From Neoceratodus forsteri (lineage: Eukaryota > Chordata > Ceratodontiformes > Ceratodontidae), in contig CM028136.1 of assembly GCA_016271365.2 (NCBI GenBank), positions 470,020,001 through 470,084,000 of the forward strand: 64,000 nucleotides of DNA, written 5' to 3'. The position numbers were made by a program, and so were the translations under genes. Under the pieces are notes generated by a model. It made no database searches, was not told the origin of the DNA, and worked only from the letters and a program-made list of their open reading frames with translations. Positions 9,771 to 21,794 of this stretch are shown here, in pieces (the first letter of the stretch is position 1; each line of letters begins with the position of its first letter).

Positions 9771-11404
9771 TGTTATGCCTGGGTTATGCCCCATATCATC
9801 CCACATACACCTCACGCACACCTCAAACTGTATTCTTGGTCTGTTATACTGTGATACTGCTATTTTGCACTTATATATAGATATGAGCACACATCAGATA
9901 AGCATGAGTGCTAGGAATGTGCTTGGCTGCTAAGATATGCTAATATTGTCATGCATGATTCATTATACCTCACTATAATACATTTATCTAGATTAGTTTG
10001 TCTTTCATAGATATTCCATATATAATCTACCTAATCACTGATATGATGACTCTGAGGGATTATCAGTGATTATTGTATACTTATATTCTCATATAATTAT
10101 ATGTAGTGTGTTTTACACTCAGATATGCCACGTGTAATAGTGCCCTGTCATCAGTTCTCTTTGTCTAAGCAAGCTGACAACGACAGAAGGCCTTTGTTAT
10201 GTCTAATGTTTTATACTGTATGTAAGCTAGACATGCTGCATGTAGTTTGAGCTGTCAGCATTTGTTTTGTCCAAGCCATAATGCTAATGGAAGCATATTC
10301 TGTCTCATATGATGCTCATTAGTAATTCTGTCTCTTAAGTCATTATCCAATGGAGAATAACTTAGAACCAATACATATTGTTTCTCATATCTGTAACTAT
10401 GTTGTAATCTCTGTTGCTATGCTGTTATTTGTAGTATGTAGCTGTTCGCAACCCACTGTAGCCTCTCTAGAAGGGCAGAGAGCTGGAGCATGGGAAGAGA
10501 TAGAACAAGATAATAAAACAGCAGTTAAAAAAATGTCATAAAATTATTAACTGCATTCTAAAAAATATCGAAAGCAGAGATCCTAAGATCATGGTACCCC
10601 CTTACTCAACTTTGGTACATCCTCACCTTAATATTGTGCTCCACTATGTGCAACAATAACAATTCAAAGTAAAAAATTAGTGGAAGGAGTACAAAGAAGA
10701 ATCACAAAACAAGTAACTACTGTAAAGATTTGAGTTATGATCAAAGACTTGAGCACCTGGGATTGTACTCTTTACTATATAGACAAAAAGGGGAGATCTT
10801 TGTTTTGTTTATAATGCTATTAAAGATGATTGCCTTATGGAAACGCTAGGGTTAGTTAGATATATTGACACTTTTACCACAAGATCTCATAATTTAAAAT
10901 TAAAAGGGAATACTAATAGGACAAACAGGCGTAATAACTGGTTTACCCAGAGAATAATTCCAGAATGGAATACATTACCATCTAATGTTGTTAATAGTGG
11001 GAGTATGGTTATCTTTAAAAACAGACTTGATTGCTACATGGGACAAAGAAAGACTTATTTTATTAAATAGATGTCTTTAATTTCCACCTATAGGTGGCGA
11101 ATTTCCTGTGGACCTTTGGTCTCCTTAACTCGTAAACATCCTATGAACATATGAACCTATAAGATCTTAGAGAACCTCAGATGTACAATTCTGGAGATTA
11201 TGTACATTCTTCAGGAGAATGGTGAGAAACCCATCTCCCTTGTGATTTTCTCTGTCACATGCTTGGCGTAAGTAGTATAATAAACTTTATTAGTACTCCT
11301 TGCTTGTTTACGAATGTTTCTTGGCAGACTTAGAGACACAAGAATCCGTATTATTATTATTATTTTTATTGTTTACCCTACACACCAAGAGTGTTTAGAC
11401 AACA
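9771..11404 (+). repeat. 5' LTR of a retrovirus-like element, interrupted by a CR1-like tail
   Basis: This begins TGTTATGCC and ends GACAACA, the TG...CA ends of an LTR. It matches 21795-23029 over its length apart from a 649-base insert at 10512-11160. Without the insert it is about 980 bases. The 4 bases before it (GTCA, 9767-9770) recur directly after the 3' LTR (23030-23033). The two LTRs differ by scattered substitutions, so the insertion is old. A TATAAT-like AT-rich stretch and an AATAAA-type signal (ATAATAAACTTTATT, about 11276-11290) lie inside it. Confidence 0.9.
10512..11160 (+). mobile_element. CR1-like LINE 3' tail inserted in the 5' LTR
   Basis: This stretch is absent from the 3' LTR and is bracketed by AAGAT (10507-10511 and 11161-11165). 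It encodes a 77-codon piece at 10837-11070 with NWFTQRIIPEWNTLPSNVV, the C-terminal signature shared by CR1-related LINE ORF2 proteins (compare the VVDAWNSLPEEVV region in the copies at 34475-34771). It ends in a short ATGAACATATGAACC repeat, consistent with a CR1-type 3' terminus. It differs from the other CR1 copies here and is probably a separate, AT-richer family. Confidence 0.8.
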
Positions 11405-11407
11405 TAA

Positions 11408-11425
11408 TGGCGACTGCGAGTAGAG
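11408..11425 (+). other. Candidate primer binding site
   Basis: Three bases after the 5' LTR the sequence reads TGGCGACTGCGAGTAGAG. A TGG start at this spacing is what a tRNA primer site looks like. TGGCGAC would suit the 3' end of a serine-type tRNA, but the rest does not match one that I know, so the primer is not assigned. Confidence 0.4.
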
Positions 11426-11777
11426 TCTGGATGTTTTTGCCAAGTTTCATTTTAATTTCCTCTGTAAATTAAAACACTAGGTGAGAAATCCCCAATAACA
11501 AGCAATTGAAAGTGTCTTAATGTTTAATGTTTCAGTCAGTTGTGTGTTCCACAGTGCAGACAAAAGAATCTCCTGGCAGATATTCAATCTCTGTGAATTG
11601 AGTTGTTTTATTTTTGTTTGTTTTTTTCTCTTATGCTTTCTTTGTGGGAACTTGGCTGTAAAGGGATCCATACACACAAACATATAGACTGCTTTCTTGT
11701 GGATTCAAATCCTAATGGGTATATACTCATCTGGGAGTCCACATACGCCAAAGGCTGTTTGTGTCCTGTCATGAACT

Positions 11778-13130
11778 TTGGTTATAAACAAAGTTTTTGA
11801 TCCACAGAGAGCTAAGGGTTTCTTATCTTATATGACATCAAAATATATCAGTACTGAGTTGAAGCTGGATGCCTTAACACACCAAACTGCTTTTGGTAGT
11901 AGGGACATCCTTGCCCATTATGGGGAATTGAAAAGTGGTACCAATGATCCTGAAGGATTTTTAATTGCAACATTGTGTAATTGTTTTGATGCTGTTCTAA
12001 ATGAAATATCTGTTTTGAAATATGAGCATATTGATTGCAAAATGGAGAATGCTGCTTTGATGCAGATAATTAGCCTGAAACAGGCTTCTAATATGGAATG
12101 AATAATTGGACTCCAGTCTGAGCTGGAGTCTGTCTGCCTGGTAAATGAGTCTCTCTTTAATGAGAGAAGCAGCCATGACCTGCATGCCTTAAGAGATAAG
12201 GCAAAACTTAGAAAAAATGTTTTTCAAACAAATGGTTTTCTGGCTAGTAACACTGATTCCTTACATTTTGAAAACAAGGAACTTAGAGATGATAAGTCTG
12301 AAATAATTACTGAAAAAGTTCACGAGCTGATATTTCAACACCAGACCTTGACAGTACAGCATGATTCATTATGTTTCAATTACAACAGACTTGAAATGAA
12401 GGTTTTAAATACAAATCATGACACAGTTTCTGTTGATAAAAAGCAAGTTTTACAAGATGTGATTGTCTTGCAATCTGAAAACAATGCACTTAATAGTGTG
12501 CTAACTCCTGTATCTGAGTTAGAATGTAGGAGAAAAAAGTCAGATATGGCGAACTTGCCCCATCAGCCAGAGGTATTGCAGGGCATACTAACTTAATGCC
12601 AAAAGACCTTGCCACTTCTGATGTTGAAGATTTTGATTTTGAATACTCACAGTATGCTGTGAGGTGGACTAGAGCAAAGGCTGGCCACTTGTTTTTCTGT
12701 GATTCACAAAATGGAGAATTGTTAGAGTCTCAAAATGGTGGACACACATGTCATCAGGTTGCATCCCCATACCATCCCCAGGATGGCCACTCATGGTTAT
12801 GTGATGATGGTCATGACACAGTAACCCATGATGCCCATGAGGTAATCCAAAATGGCTGACCACCACACCATGGAGATTCGATCCTGCAGTTACAGGGTCC
12901 TGTGATTGCTGCCATAACCAAACAAAACAAACCTGAGTTTTTTGGCATGATTAATAATGTTATCAGTAACACTAGCATTTCTGAGAGACGAAAGAGTCTC
13001 ATTAAAAATGATGTTGATGTACTTTTGAAGAAGGCTGATATGCAATCGATCATGAAGTCAGCGTCTGATGCTACAGAAACAGCTGATGCTCTTAACAATG
13101 TTTACTTTATTAGCAATGTTTATGGTATTT
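11778..13130 (+). pseudogene. gag-like region of the retrovirus-like element
   Basis: Open pieces at 11778-12101, 12348-12596, 12596-12859 and 12902-13132 lie where gag is expected, directly after the leader. The translated pieces are rich in Leu, Glu, Asn and Lys with heptad spacing (for example LFNERSSHDLHALRDKAKL and VIVLQSENNALNSVL), so a long coiled coil is predicted. No Cys-His nucleocapsid knuckle or major homology region could be picked out. Stops at about 12102, 12594 and 13130 and a frame change near 12340 show that it is broken. Assignment as gag is by position and is not certain. Confidence 0.5.
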
Positions 13131-13874
13131 GAGTGTCCTTGGATAAAGAACACATTTTAGTTAATTACATGAAAAGTTGTTTTCATTTCCTATGCTATTT
13201 AACATCAGTTTTCCCTAAGAAGACTGAACATACTGCTTTTTCTATGTAGTGCATTAATACCTTAAGTTGTAACATTAAAAGCAATGTTGCTATCATCCAG
13301 CAACATTGTGGTAGGGAAACCCACTTTACATTTGATGGTGGAGCGGACAACCCTGATTCTGAAAGCCCCGTGGCTGTGATATTTTCAGTATCACAGGCCA
13401 CACTGGGGGGGAGGAGGGTTATAGGTTTGATTTCTGAACCTGAGATGACAACTGTCGCAGCACTATTTTCTCCATCCCTGATGGTTACTGAACCACAATC
13501 CAGAGCTGGAGAACTATGTGCAGCTTGCACATCACTTTTCTCCACTGTGCAGGCACCCCCTGGTAGTGCCAGCACTGCCAGCACATGATGCAGAATCCCC
13601 TCCATCAGTGACACCTGGATCATCCCATACTGTGGCTGCAGTAGCAGGCACATGCCAGAAAGAGTCTGAGTTATTCTCAGTACATACAATGGCAGGCACT
13701 ACATGTAAGAAAGCACAAAGTGTCCTAATACTGATATTGTTGTCTTTTCTTTTGGGATCACTGACCATGGTCCCAGCATTGGTTAATCCTAACACAGTTG
13801 TAGGGCATTATTTTGAAATTGCCTCATCAGATATAGCAATCTCAGCAGTTTTAGCCCAAACATAGAATGGACAC
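13131..13874 (+). other. Unassigned part of the retrovirus-like internal region
   Basis: This stretch contains open pieces on both strands (plus 13370-13588 and 13518-13865, minus 13195-13689). None shows a protease DSG/DTG motif or an RT YxDD motif. It joins gag-like sequence directly to the RNase H region, so it is probably a deletion-scarred gag-pol junction. Confidence 0.4.
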
Positions 13875-14507
13875 ATGGCTTATGCATCCCAGATGCTTGC
13901 CCCAGTGGAGCTGAAATACAACCTTTGTGAAAGGAATCATTTGGCTACATACTGGACTGTGATATACTTTATGTGCATCATTGGATATGCACCTATTATG
14001 CTGCATTCCAATCATTTGCCAACTAATGTTCTGTTGTCAGACAGAGTAAAAGGTGACTCTGTATCCAATGCCAGACTTATACACTGGTTTCTCATTTTAC
14101 AGGATTATGACATCACTGTCCTTCCTATCAAAACTTCATCCTTGTTGGCCCATGGCCTACAATTTACAGGAGAGACCCATGATTGTTCACTCCAACCCAC
14201 TGACCTACCTGTCTCAGTGCCCTTTCCGACATAACCTCAGAAAGTGTTAAAAGACACCACTGTGTGTAATGTTTTGACTGATGGCTCAGCCACACATATC
14301 AATGAGGGTCAGATAGTAGGATTTGGAATTATTTTACATTCTGATGATGACAGAGTGTCCATGGCTAGTAACTGCATCATCGTATATGTACGATTCACAG
14401 GCAGTGTTAAAACATGCCTGACAAATAAAATGAAAATCAAGGAGGTGAGGAGTCTCCTAATTACCACAAATATTTGTGAATGGTTTAGGGAGCTGGAACA
14501 TCCTTGA
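13875..14507 (+). pseudogene. pol fragment: RT connection and RNase H
   Basis: The piece at 13875-14234 starts with a YASQMLAPVELKYNLCER segment and continues through the RT connection/RNase H junction common to retroviral and gypsy-like pol. It includes an LHSNHLPTNVLLSDRV-type stretch and the NARLIHWFLILQDYDI segment. The following piece at 14244-14507 has a VLTDGSA start of RNase H, with the first catalytic Asp present. Frames change near 14240 and end by 14507. No polymerase catalytic residues lie upstream. Confidence 0.7.
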
Positions 14508-14939
14508 GAAAGACACAGCTTGTGTTAAGAAAAGAATAAAAAGATTTTTCCTTACATAAAATGATACCAGCACCCCATGAGAGGGTTAAGTTATGCCCGC
14601 TTCAAGAAATGTCCTTGAGATAATTACAGAAAGCACTGCAGATACTATGTTCTTATTACAGTTTCTAATTGGGACTGTTTCTCTCTAAACTGAATTTCTT
14701 TGGCAGAAGACAAACTTCTGTTCCAATTCTGTGATCTTACCTCTGAGAAATACAGTGACTTATTTGTGTACAACAAACAATAACCAGTTTAAATACTGCA
14801 CATTCATAAGGTTTGAACATTTTGTATGTATATTTTTTATGCTCCAAAAGAAGGACCCTTATTTGAGGGGAGTGTGTAGGTTACTTAATAAAGAAACTGA
14901 GCAATAACTTCCAGAACTAGCTCTTATAAGAAAGTGAAA
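14508..14939 (+). other. pol remnant without recognisable domain
   Basis: This is AT-rich sequence with stops in all frames between the RNase H remnant and the start of the L2-like insert. The exact left edge of the insert could not be fixed. Confidence 0.35.
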
Positions 14940-14973
14940 ATGACATTCACCTATCCAGTGATGTCCTGCTCAT

Positions 14974-15939
14974 TTGGAACATCACTGCTGTAACGCTCAT
15001 GAAACTTCACCCATTTTCACCCATATGCTCCCTCAATCTCTAGGACTAAGCATAGCTCATCTCAATATCAGGAGTATTACTGCTAATCTCCCTGAACTAC
15101 AATGCTGGGTTCAAGTTAATAACCCTGATATACTTGCTCTATCTGAAACCTGGCTCAAGCCATCCATCCCCAGCTCCTTTTGTTCTCTGTAAGGCTACAA
15201 CTTACTCCGGGTTGACCGTCCATCCTCCAAAAGAGGAGGTGGCCTAGCACTGTACCATAAGGCTCACTTAAATGTGACCCTCTTACCCACAAAAAATCTG
15301 AATAACTGTGAAGTACTCCACTATCTCCTACTCATGGGTGGCTCTAAGAAATTACACATATTCAATGTGCACTTATCCCCTCATGCTAGTAAACTTGGTC
15401 TAGAGGAGCTCATTGACTTTATACCCACCTTAATATCAAACAATGAAATCATATGTCTGGGGGATTTTAACCTTGACTGGCTGGGTTCCAATGCCTCTCA
15501 ACTGGCATCAACCACTAGCAAAACAATCCTTGCTCAGCTCAACCAATCTCCCACAAGGATCGCTGCCAATGGAACCAGTAGAACTCTTATCGACTGGGTA
15601 CTAACAAACAGAAAAGACCACCTTGCCTCTGTCGGTGTTCTCCCAGACTCTAGTAATGACCACAGTCCTGTCTACTGTATATGGGATGCATCTCCCCCAT
15701 CATATCCACCCAAAGTGCTAATTTTCTCTGACTTTGCTCTGCTTGATTCTGCTTCCCTTATTCAGGGCTTGCATCAAATTGGCTGGTTCCCTATCTTTAC
15801 CACAAATGATATCAACAGCGCGGCTGAATACTTCAACAGTACCTTACTCTCTATACAGAAGAGGCATATTCCTATCACAACATGTAGGGTTAGGGGAAAA
15901 CCACTAAGTGGCTTAAGCGTACACTATTACAACAGCTGA
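14974..15939 (+). pseudogene. L2-like LINE endonuclease (APE type)
   Basis: Pieces at 14974-15192 and 15274-15939 carry the apurinic-type endonuclease that nicks target DNA. Visible motifs are AHLNIRSI (N-terminal Asn), LALSETWL (catalytic Glu), a GGGLALY strand, CLGDFNLDWL (Asp-Asn pair), TLIDWVLTN and SNDHSPV. In SNDHSPV the usual SDH triad is changed to NDH. One stop at about 15190 and a frame change between the pieces break it. The second piece runs on into the linker before a stop at 15937-15939. Confidence 0.8.
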
Positions 15940-16398
15940 AACTGAGGGACAAACTATGGAACACTTGGAAATCCTCCTCTCTTCCCTCTGATTACAAGAA
16001 GTACCATGCTGTGCAGAATGTCTGCAAGAGAGAGATTTGCTTAGCAAAAAGCAACTACTACCATGAGCTCCTTCACTCCTCCTCAACCAACCCTAGGAAA
16101 TACTGGTCCCAAATAAATGAGATCCTTGGGATTCACAGGTCTGAGACACCCAAAGAGATGATCGTAAATGATATCAATTGCAATAACCCCTCCAGAATAG
16201 CAAATGCTTTTAACTTCCTCTTCATTAAGCTTCCCGTGATATCTCCCTCCCCAGTCCAATGCCACCATTTTGGTGAACTGGACCATAATGATATTGCCCA
16301 TCCTCTGAATCTTACTTCTGTCTCCCATCTTGAAGTTCTGAAACTTCTTAAAAGCCATCCCCACTCACGGAAGTGCGGACTCCGATGGCATCGAACAA

Positions 16399-17466
16399 AT
16401 GATCCTTAGACTGGCAGCTCCCATCCTTGCCACACCTGTTACAAGACTCTTTAACCTTTCCATCTCCTCTTCCACCATACCACAGGTCTGGAAAACTGTG
16501 AGGACTACCCCCATGTTTAAAAAAGGTGACCCCATGATCTTATCAGACTACCGACCTATTGCTATCCTACCTACTCTTTGCAAACTACTTGAGACGCTTA
16601 TCCACTCCCAGGTCTCTTCTCATCTCCAAAATTTCAAGAGTCAGACACCTGTCCAACATGGCTTTAGGCCTGGACATAGCACCACTACAGCCCTGATCCT
16701 GTTTACTAGTGAGATCAAGATGAACATGGACAAGGGTCTCCTTACTGGGGCTGTCTTTGTTTACCTCATAAAGGCCTTTGACCTGGTAAACCACACCCTA
16801 CTCCTACAGAAACTCAACTTGCTTGGTGTGGTCGGCTCCACATTTTCCTGGTTTAACAGCTACCTTAGCAATCGTACACAAGTTGTTGCCTTTAATAAGG
16901 TCTTCTCTTCCTCAGAGTTCCTCCCCTGTGGTGTCCCCCAGGGTTCCATACTAGCCCCCCTGCTCTTTTCTCTCTTCATCAATGATATTCCTTCCCTTCC
17001 CACTCACTCCCGTGCTATAGTGTATGCTGATGACCTGATCCTCTTCACTGCCTCTAATTCTGTCACTGACATAAGTGTTCATCTATCCTCCTCCTTCCAA
17101 AGCATCCAGTCTTGGCTCTCCTCAAATCAGCTCATCCTTAACCTACCCAAAACATATGCCATGCTCTTTGGATCCACCAAAAAAGTCCAGGCAGCTTCCC
17201 CCTGTCTGCAGGTCTGTTGCCTTGATGGTTCTGCTATATCCAACATGGACTCCTTTAAATATCTGGGTATGACACTTGACCCGTCCCCGAACTTCTCCTC
17301 TCATATAAATGAGACCTGTAAGCACATCAACATGAATAGTGGCATCACCTACAAAGTTAGCCATTCACTTACCCCTCTGCAAGGATTTCCATTGTCCAGG
17401 GTATCCTCTTTCCAGGGCTTAAATATGCGCTACCAGTCCTGTCCCTGGCTAATGTCACTGCTCTAA
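16399..17466 (+). pseudogene. L2-like LINE reverse transcriptase
   Basis: This is a 355-codon open stretch with all core RT motifs in order: TTPMFKKGDPMILSDYRPIA (fingers), FVYLIKAFDLVNHTLLL (motif A, where the metal-binding Asp of YLDLSKAFD is replaced by Ile, disabling catalysis), GVPQGSILAPLLFSLFIND (motif B), VYADDLILF (motif C) and the thumb LILNLPKTYAMLFGS. It reads on for about 100 residues of C-terminal domain before a frame change near 17395. Remaining C-terminal pieces are at 17597-17964 (EWVNKLSPTLHPNSGTPY, a diverged form of the usual FxxxAPxxWNSLP ending). The missing motif A Asp and upstream frameshift mark it as dead, although it is quite well preserved. Confidence 0.85.
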
Positions 17467-18240
17467 CAAAGTGGGATGTTACATACGATAATATTTGTAG
17501 ATTTGCCCTGTATGCCCCTAGACTCACCCACCACTGTCTTCTATACTCCTCTTTAAAATGGCTTGCTCCTAATGACATGCGCTCCTCTACCCTTGGATGT
17601 TTATCGACTCTCTTACCCGTATCCCCAGGCCTGACTCCCTTGGTGCTATGTTAATCCCTGTATCACATGGTCACTTCCTGAGGTCCTCTGCCTCCCCCCA
17701 TTCTCTGTTCCCCCTTGCTCAACTAGAATGGGTGAACAAGCTTTCTCCCACTTTGCACCCAAATTCTGGAACTCCCTACCTCCTTATAGCAGGATCTCTA
17801 CATCTCATAACTCATTCAAGACTGCACTATCCTCTTACCTAAGGACACATGGTGTCTGCAAATGCTCTTTACCTTCTTTTGTTTGTACTGTCTGGTTCTG
17901 CATTGAGTTAAACTACCCCTACACAGGGTTTATGTTTTGCTTCTCTCCCTATTTATCGGAATGAAATTCCTCACTGTCTGACCTTCCTGGGTTGGGTCCT
18001 ACAAAGGTTTACTTCATGATTCTTTGCTTGTCTCACCCCTGCGTGGGTGACCTATGTAATTGTTGATTTTGTATTTTGACCTTCCTGTGTGAGGTCCTGC
18101 CTGGAATACTGCACCATTGTCTTCTGCTTATTTTGTATCTCTGTATTCTGTACTCTCCCGGGTCATGCTTGAAAATAGGCAGGTCAAACTGCCTAATGCT
18201 TTCGCCTGGTTACCAAAAGCTAATTAATAAATAAATAAAA

Positions 18241-18989
18241 GTTACAGGTAATTCCTGAACACCTGAAAGTAGATTTTATCTGCTGTACCAAATACATTGT
18301 TACTTAACAGGCAAAAGGCCCCTGGAATAATATCCAGATTGATTACATTGGCCCTCTGCCAACCATTAAGAACAACTAGTTTGCACTAGTGATCGCCAAC
18401 CTGTTTTTCAAACAGTTTAAAGCTATCCCAAAACAGAACAACACAGTCAAAATGACTGCAAATGTCTTGGTAAACCAGCTATTTACTAGGTAGGATTACC
18501 CCCAAAACTAAATTCTGATTACAGGGATCCGGCTTTACAGCCCAAGTAATGCAGGAAATTCTGGATTTGTTATGGGTAAAACAAAAGTTTCATATCCCTT
18601 ACAATCCACAGTCATCAGGACAGGTGGAATGGGCTAACAGGCAGATCACTTGTTCGGAAAACCCTAAAGGACTGGAATTCATTATTGCCTTTACTCTTTA
18701 TGGCAATAAGAGGGACACCCTCTGCAGGTACACAGCATACCCCATTTTTGAAATCATGACCAGATGGTCCATGAGACTCCCAGAACATTTACTTCTGGAC
18801 CTGTGTACTTCCACTGCTGATGGAGCATCAGTAGATAAATATGTTAAATATCTCAAACAAGACATCCAAAAGGTACACTTGTTTGCTTCACAATGTATGG
18901 GCAAGGCCCAACAACAGGCTTATACCACTGTAAACAAACTCAGTCTAGCAGTCTACCAAGTTAGAATGCCTCACTACAACAGTCATTGA
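18241..18989 (+). pseudogene. Integrase remnant of the retrovirus-like element
   Basis: This reads as the catalytic core of a retroviral/gypsy-type integrase: QIDYIGPLP with the first Asp near 18333-18359, a long central strand with stops, then PYNPQSSGQVEWANRQI at 18597-18647 with the catalytic Glu. It continues through FEIMTRWSMRLPEHLL to a C-terminal helix ending at 18989. The open part is 18549-18989. Stops before 18549 and a frame change show that it is inactive. It belongs to the same element as the RNase H piece at 13875-14507, the two being separated by the L2-like insert. Confidence 0.75.
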
Positions 18990-21794
18990 TAAATGGCTAC
19001 ATGCCAATCAAATTACTCTGTGTAAAGGAGATTAAATTACTTTTCCATACCCCAATGGGAGGAATAGTACTAAATTAACTATGTTTTTCTTTTCTCTTTT
19101 CTTTTAGGTTCCAGAGAGAGAGAGAGAGAGAGATACTTGCTTTTATGCTTATTATTCTTTTTAAAAGTATGGGTCTTCTTACAAGCACAAACTGCACATT
19201 TTATTGCAGATATGAACCAGTGACCTAATCCTAAACAGACTGTTGAGGCAGAATACCTCACAAGCCTACATGATTTAATTGCATCCTGTGAAATTCACAC
19301 TAAAGTCCTAAAAGCCATGTTCATTGTCCAGAAGGGTAGTGAGACCCTACTAAATATTATTGTCATTGCTATGGATCAATTCTAGAAGTTAGACTTGATC
19401 TGGACTCCTGTTTATATTTTACTGATAATCAGGAATTTTGCATCCAAGAATTTGATGGCAATAAAAGTCATTAGACCTTGAGATTTTTAACCCTATGATG
19501 CCCCATAATTTGTGACACTTAATACTGAGTGCCCAAAATAGAACTCTGGCCCAACCAGTGGTCTAACAGCCACTTCTCAACCTGGTACCCTAGTTAATAG
19601 TGTGCAATTCATGCACTTCCCAGTGATTTTTAAATTTCACCCTTTAAAACTTGAAATGATTTGTTATATATTTCACAACAAACATTTCCCACTTTTTTTA
19701 AATATTGATGTGATTGAATACCCTGGCAGCATACCAGGTACTCATTAATGACTCCCTATACAGGGACTGATAGCACCACACATACACACACATAGGATTT
19801 TGACATCCTGACTGCTAGTGATACATCTTATGACTGTAAACCTACCCAAAAACACTAGGCATTTTTTTTTAAACAAAACACAGACTCTGGCCTATTTGGC
19901 TCTGACACATATATTTGAAATGAAACTGATATAGCCATCATTCAAACATGTAGATGTATGTTAACGGTTCATGATAGTATGACATTTAATATCATGCCCC
20001 CATTGCATGGTATACATGATTTTGCTCATTAAGAGTGATATTACATTTACATTTACATTTACATTTACAGTATTAAGGATATTGTGAAGGGGTTTGACCT
20101 GATGAATGTTCACATTAATGAATTAATTTCTGCTCACATTAAAGAAGCAGATGAGCATCACATAGCTAGAAAAGTCCTTTGCACTACCTACTGCTATTAT
20201 GTTCTTACAACCCTTTGGTTATCTCTTCTGGGATCTGGAATTAGGATATATCCTTGATCTCATACATGACAGATGTATGGGTCAGTGGCATTGCCACATT
20301 TTGCACTTCTATTGCATGTGTTAAATGTTTATTTGAATCTAGCACTATTCTCTTGTCAATGGCAAGGAACCTTGGATATGTCACCACACACACACACCAG
20401 TATTGCTCCATGTTTTGAAATGTATTCCTGCATAATCCAGGAAGCCATGTTTGTGACTCTCACAGTGTCATTGCCGCATTTTCATCCAGCAACATCCATC
20501 TCTTATCATCTGGCAACCGTCCATTCTACTGATCATCTTGATGGGAACTTTTATCATGAAACAACCTCATTTCCTTGTTTACCATGAGATCTTGGAATCA
20601 TGACTGACTCTGAACTTTGAATGTCGTGTCAGAAAGGAACATCACCTTTTATGTAGATGTGACATCTTCCAACTTGTTTTACTAACTTGTGAATACTGGC
20701 CTAATAACTGAAATTGGGCTTCCACTTGTGAACTCTCAAATAAACTGTATTCAGTCAGGCCAATTAAGATTTTACAATCAAGCTCATTGTTATGCATACT
20801 ATGAAGCTAGTCTGGCATGGGGGCAATCCCCTAACTTCAGCAAGAAGACACTTCTTCATTTGATCTATAATAAAGAAATCCATTTTCTTCACTGCTTGTT
20901 TTCCAAGCCTGGCTGGCACCTCACACAAACTGAGTACTGTTATAAACTTTTACACTTTGTGCAGCCGTGTGATCTTCTTCAACTGAACACTGTTGTTATT
21001 CTATTGTAAAACTGAATGTGCAATCTAATGCACCCCCTGCTGTGGCCTCTGAAAATACTGCAGCCTCCTGAACATTTTGATCTACCTTTGGAAAATCTGA
21101 ATGCATCAAATTTGAATTATGAATCTTCATCTAACACTTGAAGAAACCTGGAATTATCCGTGGAACTGTTCATAGTTATTGTCTTGTGGACACTGACATT
21201 TCGTGTCCTGTTCAACTAACCAACTGAAAAATGTCATCCTTTAAGGTGGTATATTCTGCTGATGTGGAACATTGTGTGGTGACCAACTATACATTCTCTT
21301 TGATATGGACTAAAAGTTATGCAAAGTGAACTTTTTTAACTTCTATTTTTACTCCCTAAACAGGTAATAGGTTATACGGTAATCACATCTGTTCCCATCC
21401 CAGAACTAGATATCATTAAGTCTAATCCTAACTATCTTGATGCTCTATCTCAATTTTTACTTATTTTTAATATCATACAGGCAACTTAAGTTTGTCTCTT
21501 CAATTTCTTCCCAATAGTACAGATACACACCTGATACATATCAGTATTTACTAATTGTTTTGATATTGGATACCCTGTTGTGAAGTTTTATTCCAAATGT
21601 CTATAGCAATACAAGGTTTACTAACATTTTCCCTTATAATTACATTTTGTTGTTTAAGGAAAACCCTGAAACACCACTGTGATGAGATAAACTTTCTCTA
21701 TCAGGCTTGTGCCTTGGGCCTGTAGACGAATGGTGCCTTAACACCATCTTTTTGTGTGTTAGCACTTTTGCAATTGGGGCAACAAAGAGGTGAT
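18990..21794 (+). other. Decayed 3' internal region, env position
   Basis: Between integrase and the 3' LTR lie about 2.8 kb of AT-rich DNA with only short open pieces. The longest are 20273-20587 (hydrophobic start, Cys-containing) and 20689-21009. By position this is where env would be. I see no unambiguous surface/transmembrane signature, so no env gene is claimed. An (AG)n run lies at 19111-19132 and an (ACATTT)n run at 20043-20068. Confidence 0.35.

Larger units (their letters stand above)
14940..18240 (+). mobile_element. L2-like LINE inserted in the retroviral pol region
   Basis: This is a nearly complete single-ORF LINE in the plus direction. The endonuclease spans about 15050-15700, followed by a linker and RT at 16399-17466. 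The 3' UTR ends at a short A-rich tail of TAAATAAATAAAA at about 18224-18240. The last unique bases, GGTTACCAAAA, are shared (in reverse complement, 44822-44832) with the L2 copy at 44805-47480, which supports membership in the same clade. The surrounding pol sequence resumes at 18241 with integrase. Target duplications are not clear. GTTAC occurs near 14880 and at 18241 and is only a possibility. Confidence 0.8.
11405..21794 (+). mobile_element. Internal region of the retrovirus-like element, decayed, with an L2-like insert
   Basis: This is the DNA between the two LTRs. It contains gag-like open pieces (11778-13130), a short RNase H/connection region (13875-14507), an L2-like LINE (about 14940-18240), integrase (about 18241-18989) and a stretch that would be env (19080-21790). 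Protease and the catalytic core of reverse transcriptase were not found between 13130 and 13875, so roughly the first half of pol appears to be deleted. All frames carry stops. The 4-bp target duplication is the size made by gammaretrovirus-like (class I) elements, but I cannot place the family firmly. Confidence 0.8.

Noticed and set aside
16083..16364. A minus-strand 93-codon ORF within the L2-like LINE.
   Set aside because: It is a shadow of the linker between endonuclease and RT on the plus strand.
20273..21009. Two plus-strand ORFs in the env position of the retrovirus-like element.
   Set aside because: No cleavage site, CX6CC-type motif or clear membrane anchor could be seen, so they are not called env.
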